Origin: Bos javanicus
Taxonomy: Eukaryota; Chordata; Mammalia; Artiodactyla; Bovidae
NCBI RefSeq assembly: GCF_032452875.1
Contig: NC_083876.1
Span: 27,006,001-27,070,000 of the forward strand
Direction of reading: 5' to 3'
Length of the DNA: 64,000 bases
The notes below the pieces were generated by a model, which worked only from the letters and a program-made list of their open reading frames with translations, was not told where the DNA came from and did no database searches. Every line of letters begins with the position of its first letter. Position 1 is the first letter of the stretch. Positions 21,966 through 34,957 of the stretch are shown in pieces. The translations under genes were made by a program, and so were the position numbers.

Positions 21966-23499
21966 TAGTAGTCCAGAAGTGCCATTTTACATCAACAAAG
22001 GAAACTTGAATAGCTAGCAAGTCTCTCATCAGATCTAACAAAGCAAAGGGAATGGTGTGAATTAAACTCAGCTGTATGTTTCCTGCCTGCCCTCAGGTGG
22101 AATGATAACAAACTAAAACATTGTAAACGAAACTGATGTTAAGCACAGACATTCAACAATTGGTCTTCAGCTAGCATTTAGAGGAAAATGATTTTAAAAC
22201 CCCTAAGTCACTAACTATACTTTATCACTCTGCTTTAATACTTCTTGTCAAAAGGACATACTAACTCTTCAAACAGACAATTTACTTTTAAATTAAATAC
22301 CTGTAGCCTAGTTTGAAGGCTTCTAGAATGATCATTATTCCCACTGCACTTCTTTAACTGACAGCACATTTTCTTATCAGGCATTGAAGGAGAAAATAAA
22401 CTCATGACAACTGTTGGCATAACACCTCTATTTCCTAAGACACACCAGGTACCATGTTATACTGTAACAGCAATAGTCCAGCCTAATAAAATCTTAAGTT
22501 TCACTTGGTCTTGGCAGTGAATTAAAAAAAAAAGAAAAGAGAGAGAGAGACAGGGAGGATCTCGGATTTATATTCTATCCTACATATTCTAAATACAAAA
22601 TACCTTCCAGAGTCCCAGCAGTGGAATATGATATTCTGATTGATTAACAGTCTGTCATGAAATATGCACATAACCCAAGCCTCATAAACTCTGAAATGTC
22701 TCCTGATGAAACACCCCTTCAACTGTTTCCATGCAGTCAACACTTCTTATGAAGAGGCCCATTTGTGATGTTAAGCAGTATTACATGTGCCTTGTTGGAA
22801 TCCATCAATGTTACCAAAAGATAAGTGGATGTTCTCAGCATTGCTAATCGTCTATATAAAAGCTCCTTCTAACACAGAACTCTCGTATCCTTATCCTATG
22901 AATAAACAGTAAGTAGAAATGTGAAACAGCAGCAAGAAGCATTTAAACTCTATAAATTTTGAGCATCATAACTGTGGGGACACAGCAGGGAAAAAGTAGA
23001 GAGGATGAAGCACATCATTCAAACAGTGGGAAATCTCTCAATAAATGCTCCAATTATGGAACAAAAGAGCAAGCGCCATCGTTAATTATAAAAAATATAT
23101 AGATGATAATATACTCACTAAGACTGCAAAGCTAAAATGAAGTTGCATCAACATTTATCAACCTTTTTTATGACAGAACTAATAGTTCCATCAAACATTA
23201 CTTACGAGGTTATGCAGACTGAACAAGCTAATGTGCAGTTTTTCACTTATAGCACTTCGGCTATTATAGTATTTCACTTAAATAGTATTTCTCCTCTTTT
23301 TGATAGGCTCTTTAGTCATCATAAGAAGCTCTACCACAGGTTCTACTATTTAGATCTAGGGCCCAGGAATTGAAGATTTCAGTGCACACAAAGGGAATAA
23401 CAATTTATAAAGTGGGTACAGACTCTCCTAAGAATTCCTTCCTAGAGGAAGTATATTAATTATGAAATTACAGGGAAATTGTGGCACTAGAGGGAACAG
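21966..23499. other. Intron, nothing recognised
   Basis: Moderately AT-rich. A GA-rich run lies at 22523-22556. No exon or element supported. Confidence 0.45.
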
Positions 23500-23965
23500 C
23501 ATGTTTTATTTTTTAATTTTTTAAAGTATACTTGATTTCTAAAGTTGCGTTAATTTCAGGTGTACAGCATAGTGATTCAGTTATGTACACATACACACAA
23601 AAATATATATGTTCTCTTCAATATTACTTTCCTGTATAGGTTATTACAAAATAATGAGAATGATCCCCTGTGCTATACAGTAGGTCCTTGCTGATTATCT
23701 ATTTTATATTTATTAGTGTGCATGTTCATCTTAACCTCCTAATTTATTCCCTCACCCCCTTTGATAACCTAAATTTGTTTTCTATGTCTGTGAGTCTTTT
23801 TCTGTTTTGTAAATAAGTTCATCTGTATCTCTCTCTCTTTTTTAGATTCCACACATAAGCAATATCATATCTTTCTCTGGCTTACTTAATATGATAATTT
23901 CCAGGTCCATCTGTGTTGCCACAAATGGCAATATTTCATTCTTTTTTATGGTTGAGTGCGATTCC
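23500..23965 (-). mobile_element. L1 3' region, minus strand
   Basis: TTTCAGGTGTACAGCATAGT, CCTGTGCTATACAGTAGGTC, TTCATCTGTATCTCTCTC and AGGTCCATCTGTGTTGCCAC are the reversed conserved 3' UTR segments of mammalian L1 (L1M/artiodactyl type). Confidence 0.88.
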
Positions 23966-24009
23966 TTAAACCACTCACTACAGGTGGGGCATTCATACTA
24001 CTCCCTGAT

Positions 24010-24110
24010 CATATATCACTTCATCGAATCTGCACAACACCCAGAGAGAGAAACATTACCGTCTTATTTTTCAGACTAAGAAATCCAAGATGTATTATGT
24101 CTAAGTGCTT
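24010..24110 (-). mobile_element. Possible MIR remnant
   Basis: CATCGAATCTGCACAACACC and TTTTTCAGACTAAGAAATCC resemble a diverged reversed MIR. Weak. Confidence 0.35.
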
Positions 24111-24396
24111 CTCCTACAGTCTCAGGAATGGTAAATGGTCCAAGAGGAATGTAGACCTATGGGCATGGCCAGTGCAGTGTCTCTATGTTAGAACTCTCGC
24201 CACACCTAGCTCCAAAAGAAAATGCTTTCATAGATTATGTTGGAGGCCTATGCTGGGTACAGGATATATGTGACTTTTTCACCTTATTTATTTTAGAATA
24301 GCATAGAGAATGTCTTTGATCATGCCTATCAACTTATAATATCAGAATAATCATCATTGGTCAAGGCAGAGCTCCTTTTTATTTTATTTTCTAAGA

Positions 24397-26660
24397 AGAC
24401 TCGACACATGGACATCACCAGATGGTCAATATTGAAATCAGATTGATTGTATTCTTTGCAGCCAAAGATAGGGAAGATATATAAAGTCAGCAAAAACAAG
24501 ACCTGTAGCTGACTGTGGCTCAGATCATGAACTCCTCATTGCCAAATTCAGGCTTAGATTGAAGAAAGTAGGGAAAACCACTAGACCATTAGGTATGACC
24601 TAAATCAAGTCCCTTATGATTATACAGTGGAAATGGCAAATAGATTCAAAGGATTAGATCTGATAGACAGAGTGCCTGAAGAACTAGGGACTGAGGTTCC
24701 TGACATTGTCAGGAAGCAGTGATCAAGACCATCCCCAAGAAAAAGAAATGCAAAAGGCAAAATGGTTGTCTGAGGAGGCCTTACAAGTAGCTGATAAGGA
24801 AGACAAGGAAAAGATAAAGTAGATAAGGAAAGATATATCCAAACTTCCAAACAACAGCAAGGAGAGATAAGAAAGCCTTCCTCAGTGATCAATGCAAATA
24901 AATAGAGGAAAACAACAGAATGGGAAAGACTAGAGATCTCTCCAAGAAAATTAGAGATACCAAGGGAACATTTCATGCAAAGATGGGCTCGATAAAGGAC
25001 AGAAATGGTATGGACCTAACAGAAGCAGAAGATATTAAGAAGAGGTGGCAAGAATACTCAGAAGAACTGTACAAAAAAGATCTTCATGACCCAGATAATC
25101 ACGATGGTGTGATCACTCACCTAGAGCCAGACATCCTGGAATGTGAAGTCAAGTGGGCCTTAGGAAGCATCACTACGAACAAAGCTAGTGGAGGTGATGG
25201 AATTCCAGTTGAGCTATTTCAAATCCTGAAAGATGATGCTGTGAAAGTGCTGCACTCAAAATGCCAGCAAATTTGGAAAACTCAGGAGTGGGCACAGGAC
25301 TGGAAAAGGTCAGTTTTCATTCCAGTCCTAAAGATAGGCAATGCCAAAGAATGCTCAAACTACCGCACAATTGTACTCATCGCACATGCTAGCAAAGTAA
25401 TGCTCCAAATTCTCCAAGTCAGGCTTCAACAGTATGTGAACTGTGAATTCCCAGATGTTCAAGCTGTTTTTAGAAAAGGCAGAGGAACCAGAGATCAAAT
25501 GGCCAACATCTGTTGGACCATTGAAAAAGCAAGAGAGTTCCAGAAAAACATCTACTTCTGCTTTATTGACTACACCAAAGCCTTTGACAGTGTGGATCAC
25601 AACAGACTATGGAAAATTCTTCAAGAGGTGGGAATATCAGACCACCTGACCTGCCTCCTGCGAAATCTGTGTGCAGGTCAAGAAACAACAGTTAGAACTG
25701 GACATGGAACAAGAGATTGGTTCCAAATCGGGATAGGAGTATGTCTAGGTTGCATATTGTCACCCTGCTTATTTGACTTATATGCTGAGTACATCATGAG
25801 AAATCCTGGGCTGAAGGAAGCACAAGCTAGAATCAAGATTGCCAGGAGAAATGTCAATAACCTCAGATATGCAGATGACACCACCCTTATGGCAGAAAGC
25901 GAAGAACTGAAGAGCCTCTTGATGAAGTGAAAAAGGAGAGTGAAAAAGTTGGCTTAAAACTCAACATTCAGAAAACTAAGATCATGGCATCCAGTCCCAT
26001 TACTTCATGACAAATAGATGGAAAACAATGGAAACAGTTAAGAGATTATTTTTGGCGGGGGACTCCAAAATCACTGTAGATGATGACTGCAGCCATGAAA
26101 TTAAAAGACGCTTACTCCTTGGAAGGAAAGCTATGACCAACCTAGACAGCATATTAAAAAGCAGAGACATTACTTTACCAGTAAAGGTCCATTTAGTCAA
26201 AGCTATGGTTTTTCCAGTAGTTGTGGATGGATGTGAGATTTGGACTATAAAGAAAACTGAGTACTGAAGAATTGATGCTTTTGAACTGTGGTATTGGAGA
26301 AGACTCTTGAGAATCCCTTGGACTATGAGGAGATCCAATCAGTCCATCCCTACAGAAATCAGTCCTGAATATTCATTGGAAGGACTGATGCTGAAGCTGA
26401 AATTCCAGTACTTTGGCCACCAGATGCGAAGACCTGACTCATTGGGAAAGAGCCTCAAGCTGGGAAAGATTGAAGGCGGGAGAAGAAGGGGATGACAGAG
26501 GATGATATGGTTGGATGGCATCTCCGACGTGATGGATATGAGTTTGAGTAAACTCTGGGAGTTGTTGATGGACAGGGAAGCCTGGCATCCTGCAGTCCAT
26601 GGGATCGCAAAGAATTGTACATGCCTGAGTGACTGAACTGACTACTGACTGAAATTGTCT
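24397..26660 (+). mobile_element. Long BovB copy (endonuclease end, RT and tail)
   Basis: It starts at GAAGACTCGACACATGGACA in the endonuclease-coding end, passes CAAAAACAAGACCTGTAGCT and the full RT region, and ends at the 3' tail (GACTGAACTGACTACTGACTG). About 2.3 kb of an element normally a little over 3 kb. Several frameshifts and stops; the longest frame is listed separately. Confidence 0.95.
24920..25930 (+). pseudogene. BovB reverse transcriptase open frame (336 codons)
   Basis: The largest open frame in the window. It begins MGKTRDLSKKIRDTKG. RT motif A is CFIDYTKAFDSVDH (Asp 217), the motif B region is GIGVCLGCILSPCLF (271-285), where the usual RQG is CLG, and motif C is YADD (317-320, bases 25868-25879). 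The frame ends in a frameshift at about 25930, and BovB code resumes in another frame (26007-26267, then 26307-26495). The altered motif B, the lost endonuclease and the breaks downstream make it inactive. It would have acted in target-primed reverse transcription of BovB RNA in the nucleus. Confidence 0.92.
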
Positions 26661-26867
26661 CTTTCTATGCATGCCTCATTGTTTCTCCTTTCTTGTTCCC
26701 TGGACTCTTCTTACTTTATACTCTTTGAGACGCCTGACATACAAATATATGCATATAGCCTTGAAAAACATTATTGCTGTTTGTGTGTGTGTGTTTATGA
26801 CATTTTCATCTAAAAAACATTTTAGGGAATAAATAACTTTCATGTTTGCCTGGTAGTGGTGGAGGTT

Positions 26868-26985
26868 TATATGCTAAGTCGTCTCCAACTCCTGGAACCC
26901 AATGGACTGTAGCCTGCCAGGCTTCTCTGTCTTCTGTCCATGGGATTTCCCAGAGCAAGAATACTGGAGTGGGTGGTCATATCCT
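26868..26985 (-). mobile_element. Bov-A fragment, minus strand
   Basis: ATGCTAAGTCGTCTCCAACT, GACTGTAGCCTGCCAGGCTT and AAGAATACTGGAGTGGGTGG are the reversed Bov-A order, with a small TCTTC duplication. Confidence 0.82.
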
Positions 26986-27061
26986 ATGTCTATTGTGCTG
27001 TATATAAATTCTGGTTTTTGGTCATTTGGCTTCTGCACAATACCCATTATAAATGCATAAC

Positions 27062-27115
27062 TTTTTTCTTTCCACAAAGAAAAAGTTTGCACAATTTTTT
27101 CTTTCCACAAAGAAA
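27062..27115. repeat. Two-copy direct repeat, period 33
   Basis: TTTTTTCTTTCCACAAAGAA occurs at 27062 and again at 27095, separated by AAAGTTTGCACAA. Confidence 0.85.
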
Positions 27116-27129
27116 TACTATTCTTGAGG

Positions 27130-30100
27130 CTTTTTAAAAACATAAATTGGGGCTATTCTGTATCAGCTATTAAAACTATTGTCTCTGCATCTGAGATCAT
27201 CACTTCTTCTTTTCCTTTAGATCATCAATGTGATTGATTATATTGACAAGTTTTCTCAGGTTCAATTAACATTTTTTTTCCTGGGAAAATCTTTATTGAA
27301 TTGGAATACTATTTTATCACATTTCCAGTTTGGGTTAAATACAAACTTACTTCAGAGTTTTGTATTTCTAAACTGATGTATAATTCAATTTTCTTTTTCT
27401 CTCATTCTCCGATTCTGTTATGAAGATTGCATTGGCTTGAAACCTAGGTAAGGCTCAACATTTATTTAGACACTTAACAAACTTTGAAGAAACCAATCAA
27501 TTCTATGTTCTATTCCCAAAAGCAACCTGTGTCAACTTAGGATAAAATGGTAAAGTTCATAGATTTTCCTAAATTGTTAGGTTGGTGCAAGCATACAGGC
27601 AAATATCTGCTGTGTGTGCACACATTCTTTTCTATCATTTTATTTACACAAATGAGATTGCAATGTAAATATGACCTTTCACTTGCACTTCCTACTTAGT
27701 AATGTGTTGTAGAGACTTCTTTACATCAACACATTCTGTTTTCATAGCTCTACCTCATTTTACCCTTATTTAGACATTCCATTTTCATAGTTTTTAAAAT
27801 TCTGTTGGACTTTAATATACACAGGTTGCATTAAACAGCTTTGTATATGTGTGTTGATATATCCACATATATACAATTGGAAATGGTGGGTCAAATTCTA
27901 GTTGTATAATTTCAAATATTATAACCACTGTTATTCTTTGGCATGTATGTATGTACTAATACATAGACATGAAAAATACTTTTCTCTTCTGCATGATTTT
28001 AAATGTGAATTCTAATCATATTGTTAGTTTAGTCAAGTATGCTTATACTGAAAAGTTTTCAAAAACCTTTCTGATAATTACCATTAAGTAATATTTATCT
28101 TATTTCAATGGCAATAAATGTTCATAAAAAGTACCTGTGCAATGTCTTCCTGATAAATAAACTGACTTTTCAAGCTGGAAGAGACTCATTCCACCCTCGT
28201 CAATTTACGTCTGAGAAAATTGGGTTCCATTATGTTAATAGTTTGTTAAACTAAGTTTGACCTCTTAATAGGAGAATATTCAGTCTGAAACAAATATGCT
28301 TCAGTGTTTGCAAGGCAAATGGAAAATGTTTCTGTTTCTTTGCTGGATATTTCCATTAATTTTTTATGAGGAAACCAATGGATATATTAAAATATATATT
28401 TTTAACACTTAAATTGTACACTTAGGGCTAGCTGTTTTCAGTTGGTGGGGTGTGGAACTAGTTTCTTTAAAATGCACTTTGCTAATTACAATTATTTCTT
28501 AATAAATTTTTCTCCCAGATATTGACATTATTTTATGTTTGTAAATTTTAATTTCAGCTATACAAATAATATAAAATAAAACTTATTCATGACCTTTGAT
28601 AAAAAATAGGCTTTTTTTTCCTATCACATTAGAACATGAGTTCCTCCATTAGGGGAAAAAAAAATGGTGTTAAAGGCTAGAAACAACCAAATTAAATTTC
28701 TACAGCAAAATTATAAACTGAAATTGAACTGAAATTTCACTTATACACGAGTACCCTTTTCTCCTCTTTGTACGTGTCTGCTTTCAATGTCTCTACTCCC
28801 CTTAAGGAACCTGAGATTTCAGATCATCTCAACTCTCAAATCTCTGAGTAAAATAAATAAGGTAACACAGATGTTAGGCAGATAGAGTGCTTCCAATGAA
28901 AGTTCATCTGCAATGTCAAAGAAATGACAAAGTCGGCCAAAAGTTGGTTAGCATACAAACTGTGGAAATTCAGGACTCAATAAAGAAATAATTTGTATTT
29001 TAGTTTTTTTCAGGAGAGGATAACTTGTAAAATTAGCTTTGTTTTAGCATGAAGAGTAGGAAACAGGGGAGAAAATCAAGATGAAAACTGAAATAGGCTT
29101 TAACAGTTCCCAGAATGGGTTCAAAGTTCCTCTTTCATCCATAAGGACCGTGGGAGTTTAGATAAACTTCCAAGCAGACATAGAGTATAGCTATCTATTT
29201 ATCAAAATTTTGTTAACAGAATTGCTGCTAAATTTTCTTCCTGCATTCCAGTAGAGTACGGCCAATTTACTGCTCCCACTTTTATCCACTATTTCCTGCT
29301 GCAGAGAGAACATAAAACACCCCGAGAGGAAATGAGGAAACAGGTCTGGCACTGTTTCCTTGATTCATATAGGAGTCTGGTCCTTCGGCAAGAAGTTCCT
29401 GCCCTAAGATCTTGCCTTGGATTTATGTTTCTCCTGTGTCTGCCTCCCTGGGGCAGAATATTCTGTGTCACTGCTGTCTGCTTATGTTGGTAAAGCTGCT
29501 AATTCTGTCTGTGTTTATTCTGTCCCTTTGCTGCATCTTGTCATGCTAGATCTCATCCACAATCTGGTTACTTACCCTCCCCTGAAGTCTTCTACAATGA
29601 ACTGTAATTTTGAGCATGTTTCAGATTTGTCTCCTCCAGAATCAGACAAATTAGTTTCTCTTATTTTTAAGCCAATTCCCAAGAAGGCTGTAAAGACTAG
29701 AGATATTGGGTCTTTATAAGATTGTTGAGGTGGTGGGTTCTTTGTGATATCGTATAAAAACATCAATATTATAAAGCAAAACTGTGTAATTATGACTGAT
29801 GATGCCCTCTCCCCACTTAAGGTTATCTGTGTTCAAAATGGACAAGGTAAGTGAGAACATATGCGATCTTTTAAATGTTACATGCAGGTGATGGAAGAGA
29901 CACATTTCTTTCATTTCAACAAGTGACCTGATTCATATATGAAATGAAGAGAATAAACTAAAAGTAGGGTCTGCAATGATTACACATGTAAGATATGGAC
30001 AAAACCGAGCTCAGAGCTTAACTTGAAGTTTTAGGTACTCTTAAGTAACTGAAATTATTCAAGTGTGTGTGGGAATGTGTGTACATTTGTATGTGCAGGT

Positions 30101-30364
30101 AGGTGTTCATGTGTATTGGTGTGTACACTGGTATTCACTAAAGGATATAAAATGAAATTGAAAGATGTTTGATAAAAAAATGGTTCACAGATAGCAATTT
30201 ATCCTAATTCAGTTGAAACAAGGATTTTCTATCTCATTCCACCTAATTGCCTTTCTTTAAAAGCAAGACAAAAAATTAAACCACAAATACAAATGACAAA
30301 AACATCACCAAAAGACATCTGGCCCCAATGGCTCTGGTTATAATAGAAATCAATGTGTCATAGT
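27130..30364. other. Repeat-poor intron, about 3.2 kb
   Basis: No ruminant SINE or LINE recognised. A weak MIR-like fragment lies at about 28165-28230, and a TG-rich degenerate run at 30063-30128. The ORF at 29417-29719 (100 codons, with SDLSPPESDKLVSLIFKP) is unassigned and has no splice or promoter context I can support. Confidence 0.45.
30063..30128. repeat. Degenerate TG-rich repeat
   Basis: GTGTGTGTGGGAATGTGTGT followed by further TGTG blocks. Confidence 0.7.
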
Positions 30365-30570
30365 GGTACAGAATTCAAGTTTTGGAATTGGAAAGTCAAG
30401 TTTGAACTCTAACTAGCCATGTTACTGCAAGAGGTAACCTAATTGCTATGAATCTGTTTCTTTATCTATGGATTAGGGATATTGTATTACATAGCTCCTA
30501 AGATTTTCATGAAGATTAAAGTAATAAAGTAAATAGAATACTTATTAAAATGCCTAGGCTGTTTTCTAAA
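30365..30570 (+). mobile_element. MIR SINE
   Basis: TTTGAACTCTAACTAGCCAT, GAATCTGTTTCTTTATCTAT and AGCTCCTAAGATTTTCATGA, with AAAATGCCTAGGCTG at the end, are collinear with MIR. Confidence 0.82.
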
Positions 30571-30825
30571 ATAGCCGCTATGATTAGTATTTCAACAATA
30601 CAAGTTTATATACTGGATTACAATACAAATATTATTCCAGACTAACACTTGTGTAGAATTTTTTGGTTAGAAATGATCATGTATTTCTCATTCTATTGAT
30701 CACAGTGCAAATAATAACATGGCAGTCATGAATAACCTTTATTATTCAAAGGAATCTTTCTTAATGAATGTTTTCCTGCCTATTTCAATACTCCATTGTA
30801 TCTAATCTATTGTAGTACTTTTCCT

Positions 30826-30990
30826 GTGGTGGTGGTGTTTTCCGATTTGCGACCCCATGGATTATAGCAAGTCAGGCTCCTCTGTCCTTCACTATCTCCC
30901 AGAGTTTGCTCAAATTCATGTCCATTGAGTCTGTAAGACTACCTAATCATCTCATCCTCTGCTACCCCCTTATCCTTTTGCCTTCAATTT
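30826..30990 (-). mobile_element. BovB 3' tail, minus strand
   Basis: GTGGTGGTGTTTTCCGATTTG, then CTCCTCTGTCCTTCACTATC, CATGTCCATTGAGTCTGTAA and CTCATCCTCTGCTACCCCCT. It is broken by the SINE that follows. Confidence 0.85.
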
Positions 30991-31117
30991 CTGTGCTGTG
31001 CTTAGTCGCTCAGTTGTGTCCAACTCTACGACCCCATAGACTGTAGCCCACCAGGCTCTGCTGTCCATGGGGATTCTCCAGGCAAGAATCCTGGTATGGG
31101 CTCCTATGCCCTCCTCT
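30991..31117 (-). mobile_element. Bov-A SINE, minus strand
   Basis: GTGCTGTGCTTAGTCGCTCA, ACTGTAGCCCACCAGGCTCT and GGCAAGAATCCTGGTATGGG form a reversed Bov-A monomer placed at the BovB edge. Confidence 0.85.
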
Positions 31118-31911
31118 CAAATTCTGTAATACTATGCTAAAAAAGAAAAGATTTGAAACTCAAGTCTTCTGGCATTTCCCATCATTCTCCCCATTTTTCA
31201 GATGAGATAAGAATCAACATGTATTTTTTTAAAAAATTATCTCCATATAGTTAATCACAGTAAAGATTTTCAAGCAAATTCTGGTGAAGATGTGGCATAA
31301 GCTCAATGGAACTAAATAAAAATAAGTGTTTACATTTCTTACAAACATTACTGTAACACAATGCATGGTATTTCTTAACAAATCTTCACTGAAATGCATA
31401 GACACTTATTTCTGAGGTTGAGTTAATAGGGTTATTTAATTGACCTACATGGGAATCAAACAGTATATTTTAGGACCTTCTCTGCTATTGTGTGTAACAA
31501 TGCCACTTATATATAATTCTAAGTATGCTAGCTAAAATTCTAGTTGTTGTGATAACAGAATCCTTTATTACTGCTCACAGCTGTTCATTCCGCATAGCAA
31601 TTTATAACCATTTCATAGTGAACACTCATGCTATCAAAAGACAAGTTGATGACTAGCATATTATACTAGATTAAAAAAAAAAAAAACAGAAAATAGTCTT
31701 ACAAAAAAGTAGTACAAAAAGTTAACACTAGAACACAGAAAAATTTTTTTGTTTGTTGGGGAACTGAGCTTACTAAGTCAAATGATCACTTGATCGGTGT
31801 GCTCCTATGTGAAAATATGTGTGTATGTGTACAAACACTAAATATTATTTGATTTTTAGAAGCAGAATTTTTTTCAAATTAAACACTATTTTTACAATAA
31901 TTACTCAAAAT
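31118..31911. other. Intron, nothing recognised
   Basis: AT-rich sequence with a 14-base A run at about 31673. No element supported. Confidence 0.45.
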
Positions 31912-32115
31912 TCTTTGAGTATTTATTATATCCCATGCAACCTAATAAGCACTTCAGTGTAGTAAGTCAGTGGTTGCTTTTAAAGCATGCATTCTACAAG
32001 GATTATCTATCATTACCTTTATTGTATAGATTAGGAAATATATCCCTTGTTCAAGATCATGATTATAGAGTTGGGCTCAAACCCCAGTCATTCTAACATC
32101 AATGCTCATGTTGAT
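31912..32115 (-). mobile_element. MIR remnant, minus strand
   Basis: TTGAGTATTTATTATATCCC, TATAGATTAGGAAATATATC and GAGTTGGGCTCAAACCCCAG follow the reversed MIR order. Confidence 0.75.
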
Positions 32116-34689
32116 AACCACAAACAATTTATAACTAAATATAAATTAGAACCTATGATTTTGATTTTAAAATTTTTAGGGGCACCAATTCTGCTTTACT
32201 AACAAATACTTCTCTAAACATGTAAGCATGAGAGATTTCTGTTTTGGCTACAAAAGATTAAAAAACACACTATAACTATTTTTATATATAGCTCAATGGT
32301 TTGAAAATTCACAATCATTGATTATCCCACAATGTAATCACCATCATTATTACTCTGTTATTACAAATTATGTAATGCTCTACAGATGAGTTTACAATTA
32401 AGACAGAACCTTTTGAAAATAAGGTCAAATTTTATCCTATTGATGTATTTAATAGACTAATAATCCGGCAAAGTCACAACAAAATGACATTTATCTGGAG
32501 TCGTGCTGTGAAATGGTTTCATACCTTAGTAGCCAAACTTTCATTGAAGAAGTTTAAAGTTTCCCTATGCTCATATGAAATAAGCTAAAAATATCACAGT
32601 CCAAGTCCTCTGAGTAGATGGATCATTGTTTTGATTTTTCCACTGAGTCTATAATTTTCCTCACTGGAAACCCTACTTCCCAGAAGAATCAGAACACATC
32701 AAAACGCCAGCTGTTCTTGGTAGTTTTCACGGCTCACTCAAAGTACATGACAGGTATGAGTTAGGGAGCTTTTAATGTTAACTATTTGACCTTGAATCTC
32801 TAGTATCTCCACAACAAAGTCTTAACTGATTCAAGGTGAAACTAATGCACAAATAGTTTAAATACTAATAACGTAGGAATGTCCACTGTGTAGAAGACCT
32901 TGACCATAAACTTTTAAACTATGTATCCTACAGCACTGATCGTATACTGCAATACTGAGCGATGCAAAGCGCTGTCTCAGGCATCAGTGAGGTGTGTGTT
33001 TGGGAACAGGTAATGAGATGAATCAGACTTCACGTTGTCTGGCAGAATTAGTCTTATACCATGAGATATGCTAATATCTGAAATGCTTATTAAGACAGAA
33101 ATTCTCAAAACTCTCAAGAGGGCCCAGGTGTACAAATGGCATCCCTGCTGTGGAGCTATATATCTGGTTCTGATCCATTGCCAAACCCCCTATTGCTCAT
33201 GTAGCAAGTATATACAAACAGCATTAAAAAAAAAGGTGGCTAATACTACCAATACACAACAGAGCAAATGAAGGATGGGTTGACTCTATTTCAATAAGGG
33301 ACTTTCAGATTTGAGTAGAATAAGTTGCTAAATTCATCATCAGTATCATTTATTTTTTTACTATGGATTTTTTATTCATCAAGAGCTCGGAGAAAGTCAA
33401 ATAACAAAAATAGCTTGCAATGTTCTTATTTTCATGTATCATATGATACCGCTCTCTCATAGCAAATGACTTTCTCCAGAGAAAACTCTACTGCTATTTT
33501 TTAACAGCACAATCACATTAAACATATTAAAGCTGCCATCTGGAGAATTTGAAATTTGTCAACAAGGTAAAAATGCAGACACACTTTTTTTTTTTTTTTC
33601 TGAAAGGCAGATAAGGAGTCCAAAAAACATGTCTCATATATCATTATCAGAGAAGTAATGTCTAGGCAGTTTTCAGGTTTGGTCCTAATAAATATCTGTG
33701 TATGTTTGTAAATAATTTTATTTTGTGAATTCAAAACAAAGTAAAATGCCACTCCAATCCTCCTGGCCTTACCCCCCATTTAAGGCAGTGAACTAATACA
33801 GTAATTACTGTCAGCAGCATTCCCTGTTAAACAGATGCCGTATATTTAACAGGATTGGTGGTATAGCTGCACTTCCTGTCACAGGAAACAGAAGTAGATA
33901 TCACAGTGTCCAGCACTCTGGTGTCTTCCCTGTCTCTTTCCCTCCCATCTGCTTGCTGTTCTCCTACTTTAAGGAAGGCACCAGCCAGGGCTTCAAGGCA
34001 CTGTTTCTTTGACTGCAGCGAGGCAGCCATATGGAAGATGTCAATCAAACCTCTCAAACTCTAGGTTACATCTCTTTCATAAAATTCAATTTCATAAGGA
34101 TGGGAGATGGAATGACAGCCTCACTTACTCTGACTGCTAAAGGCCAATCAAGAGTTGAAATGAAAGCAGAAATGTTATCAAGATCACTCCCATGTACTGG
34201 CAGTCACTGCAGCCCTGGGTTATATCAGAAATAGCTAGTAGGAATACAAGAGAATATCACTGCAGACAGCTAAAGGCACATTTTAGAATTTGTCATGAGG
34301 TCTGCTATTTCTGGCATGGTAAATACCATGTCTTCATGTGCCCCTTAAAGTAACCATCTTATTGAATTCAACACAGATATGGAGCTGCTGTTCTGAATAA
34401 GAGGCAGTCATAATATTTGTTTTCCTGTTGACAGAAGGTGTCGGTGGCTGTCTATGGTTGAATGTAATAAGACACGATATTCTCTTTTGGCTTTAGGAGT
34501 TTTATCATAGACTCCATTAATGTAGCATAGATAACTGGTACAGGCTTAAAATGACAAATTCTGTCAAGCTATGAAATGCATTTCATACCTTAAATTTAAA
34601 AATTCAAGCATTACAGGCATTCCTAAATCACACGTATGGTTTCTCTGTCTGTATGCACACATATTTCATATACTACAGTTGCTATTCAT
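32116..34689. other. Repeat-poor intron, about 2.6 kb
   Basis: I recognise no transposable element. A T run lies at 33583-33599. The parts 32480-33060 and 33830-34260 are somewhat GC-richer with mixed composition, but no exon with splice sites could be supported. Confidence 0.45.
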
Positions 34690-34850
34690 AGCTCTATCCC
34701 AAGCATTTTACACACAGAAGCTTATCTAATGAGGTAGATAATATTATCTTCATTTTTAAAGATGAGAAAACCAAGGCAGAGAGAGTGGTTAATTTGCCCA
34801 AGTTCATATGGTTATCAGTAAAGATGATTTGTCCAGAGTCCAAGCTTTGG
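34690..34850 (-). mobile_element. MIR remnant, minus strand
   Basis: AAGCATTTTACACACAGAAG, GATGAGAAAACCAAGGCAGA and GTCCAGAGTCCAAGCTTTGG, the reversed MIR core. Confidence 0.82.
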
Positions 34851-34935
34851 ACCATAATCATATCACATCCCATGTAATACTAAAATACATATGCATAGAT
34901 TTATATGCTACATGTATGTTTTTGTAGATATAAAC

Positions 34936-34957
34936 ATACACACACACACACACACAT
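34936..34957. repeat. (CA)n microsatellite
   Basis: Ten to eleven uninterrupted CA units, with no SINE attached. Confidence 0.92.

Noticed and set aside
27579..27598. GTTAGGTTGGTGCAAGCATA resembling the start of a mariner-derived MADE1 element
   Set aside because: Only about 15-20 bases match, with no second inverted repeat or interior.
29417..29719. 100-codon plus-strand frame with SDLSPPESDKL
   Set aside because: No recognisable family, no splice sites or start context supported, and the strand is opposite to NKAIN2. Frames of this length are expected by chance in 64 kb.
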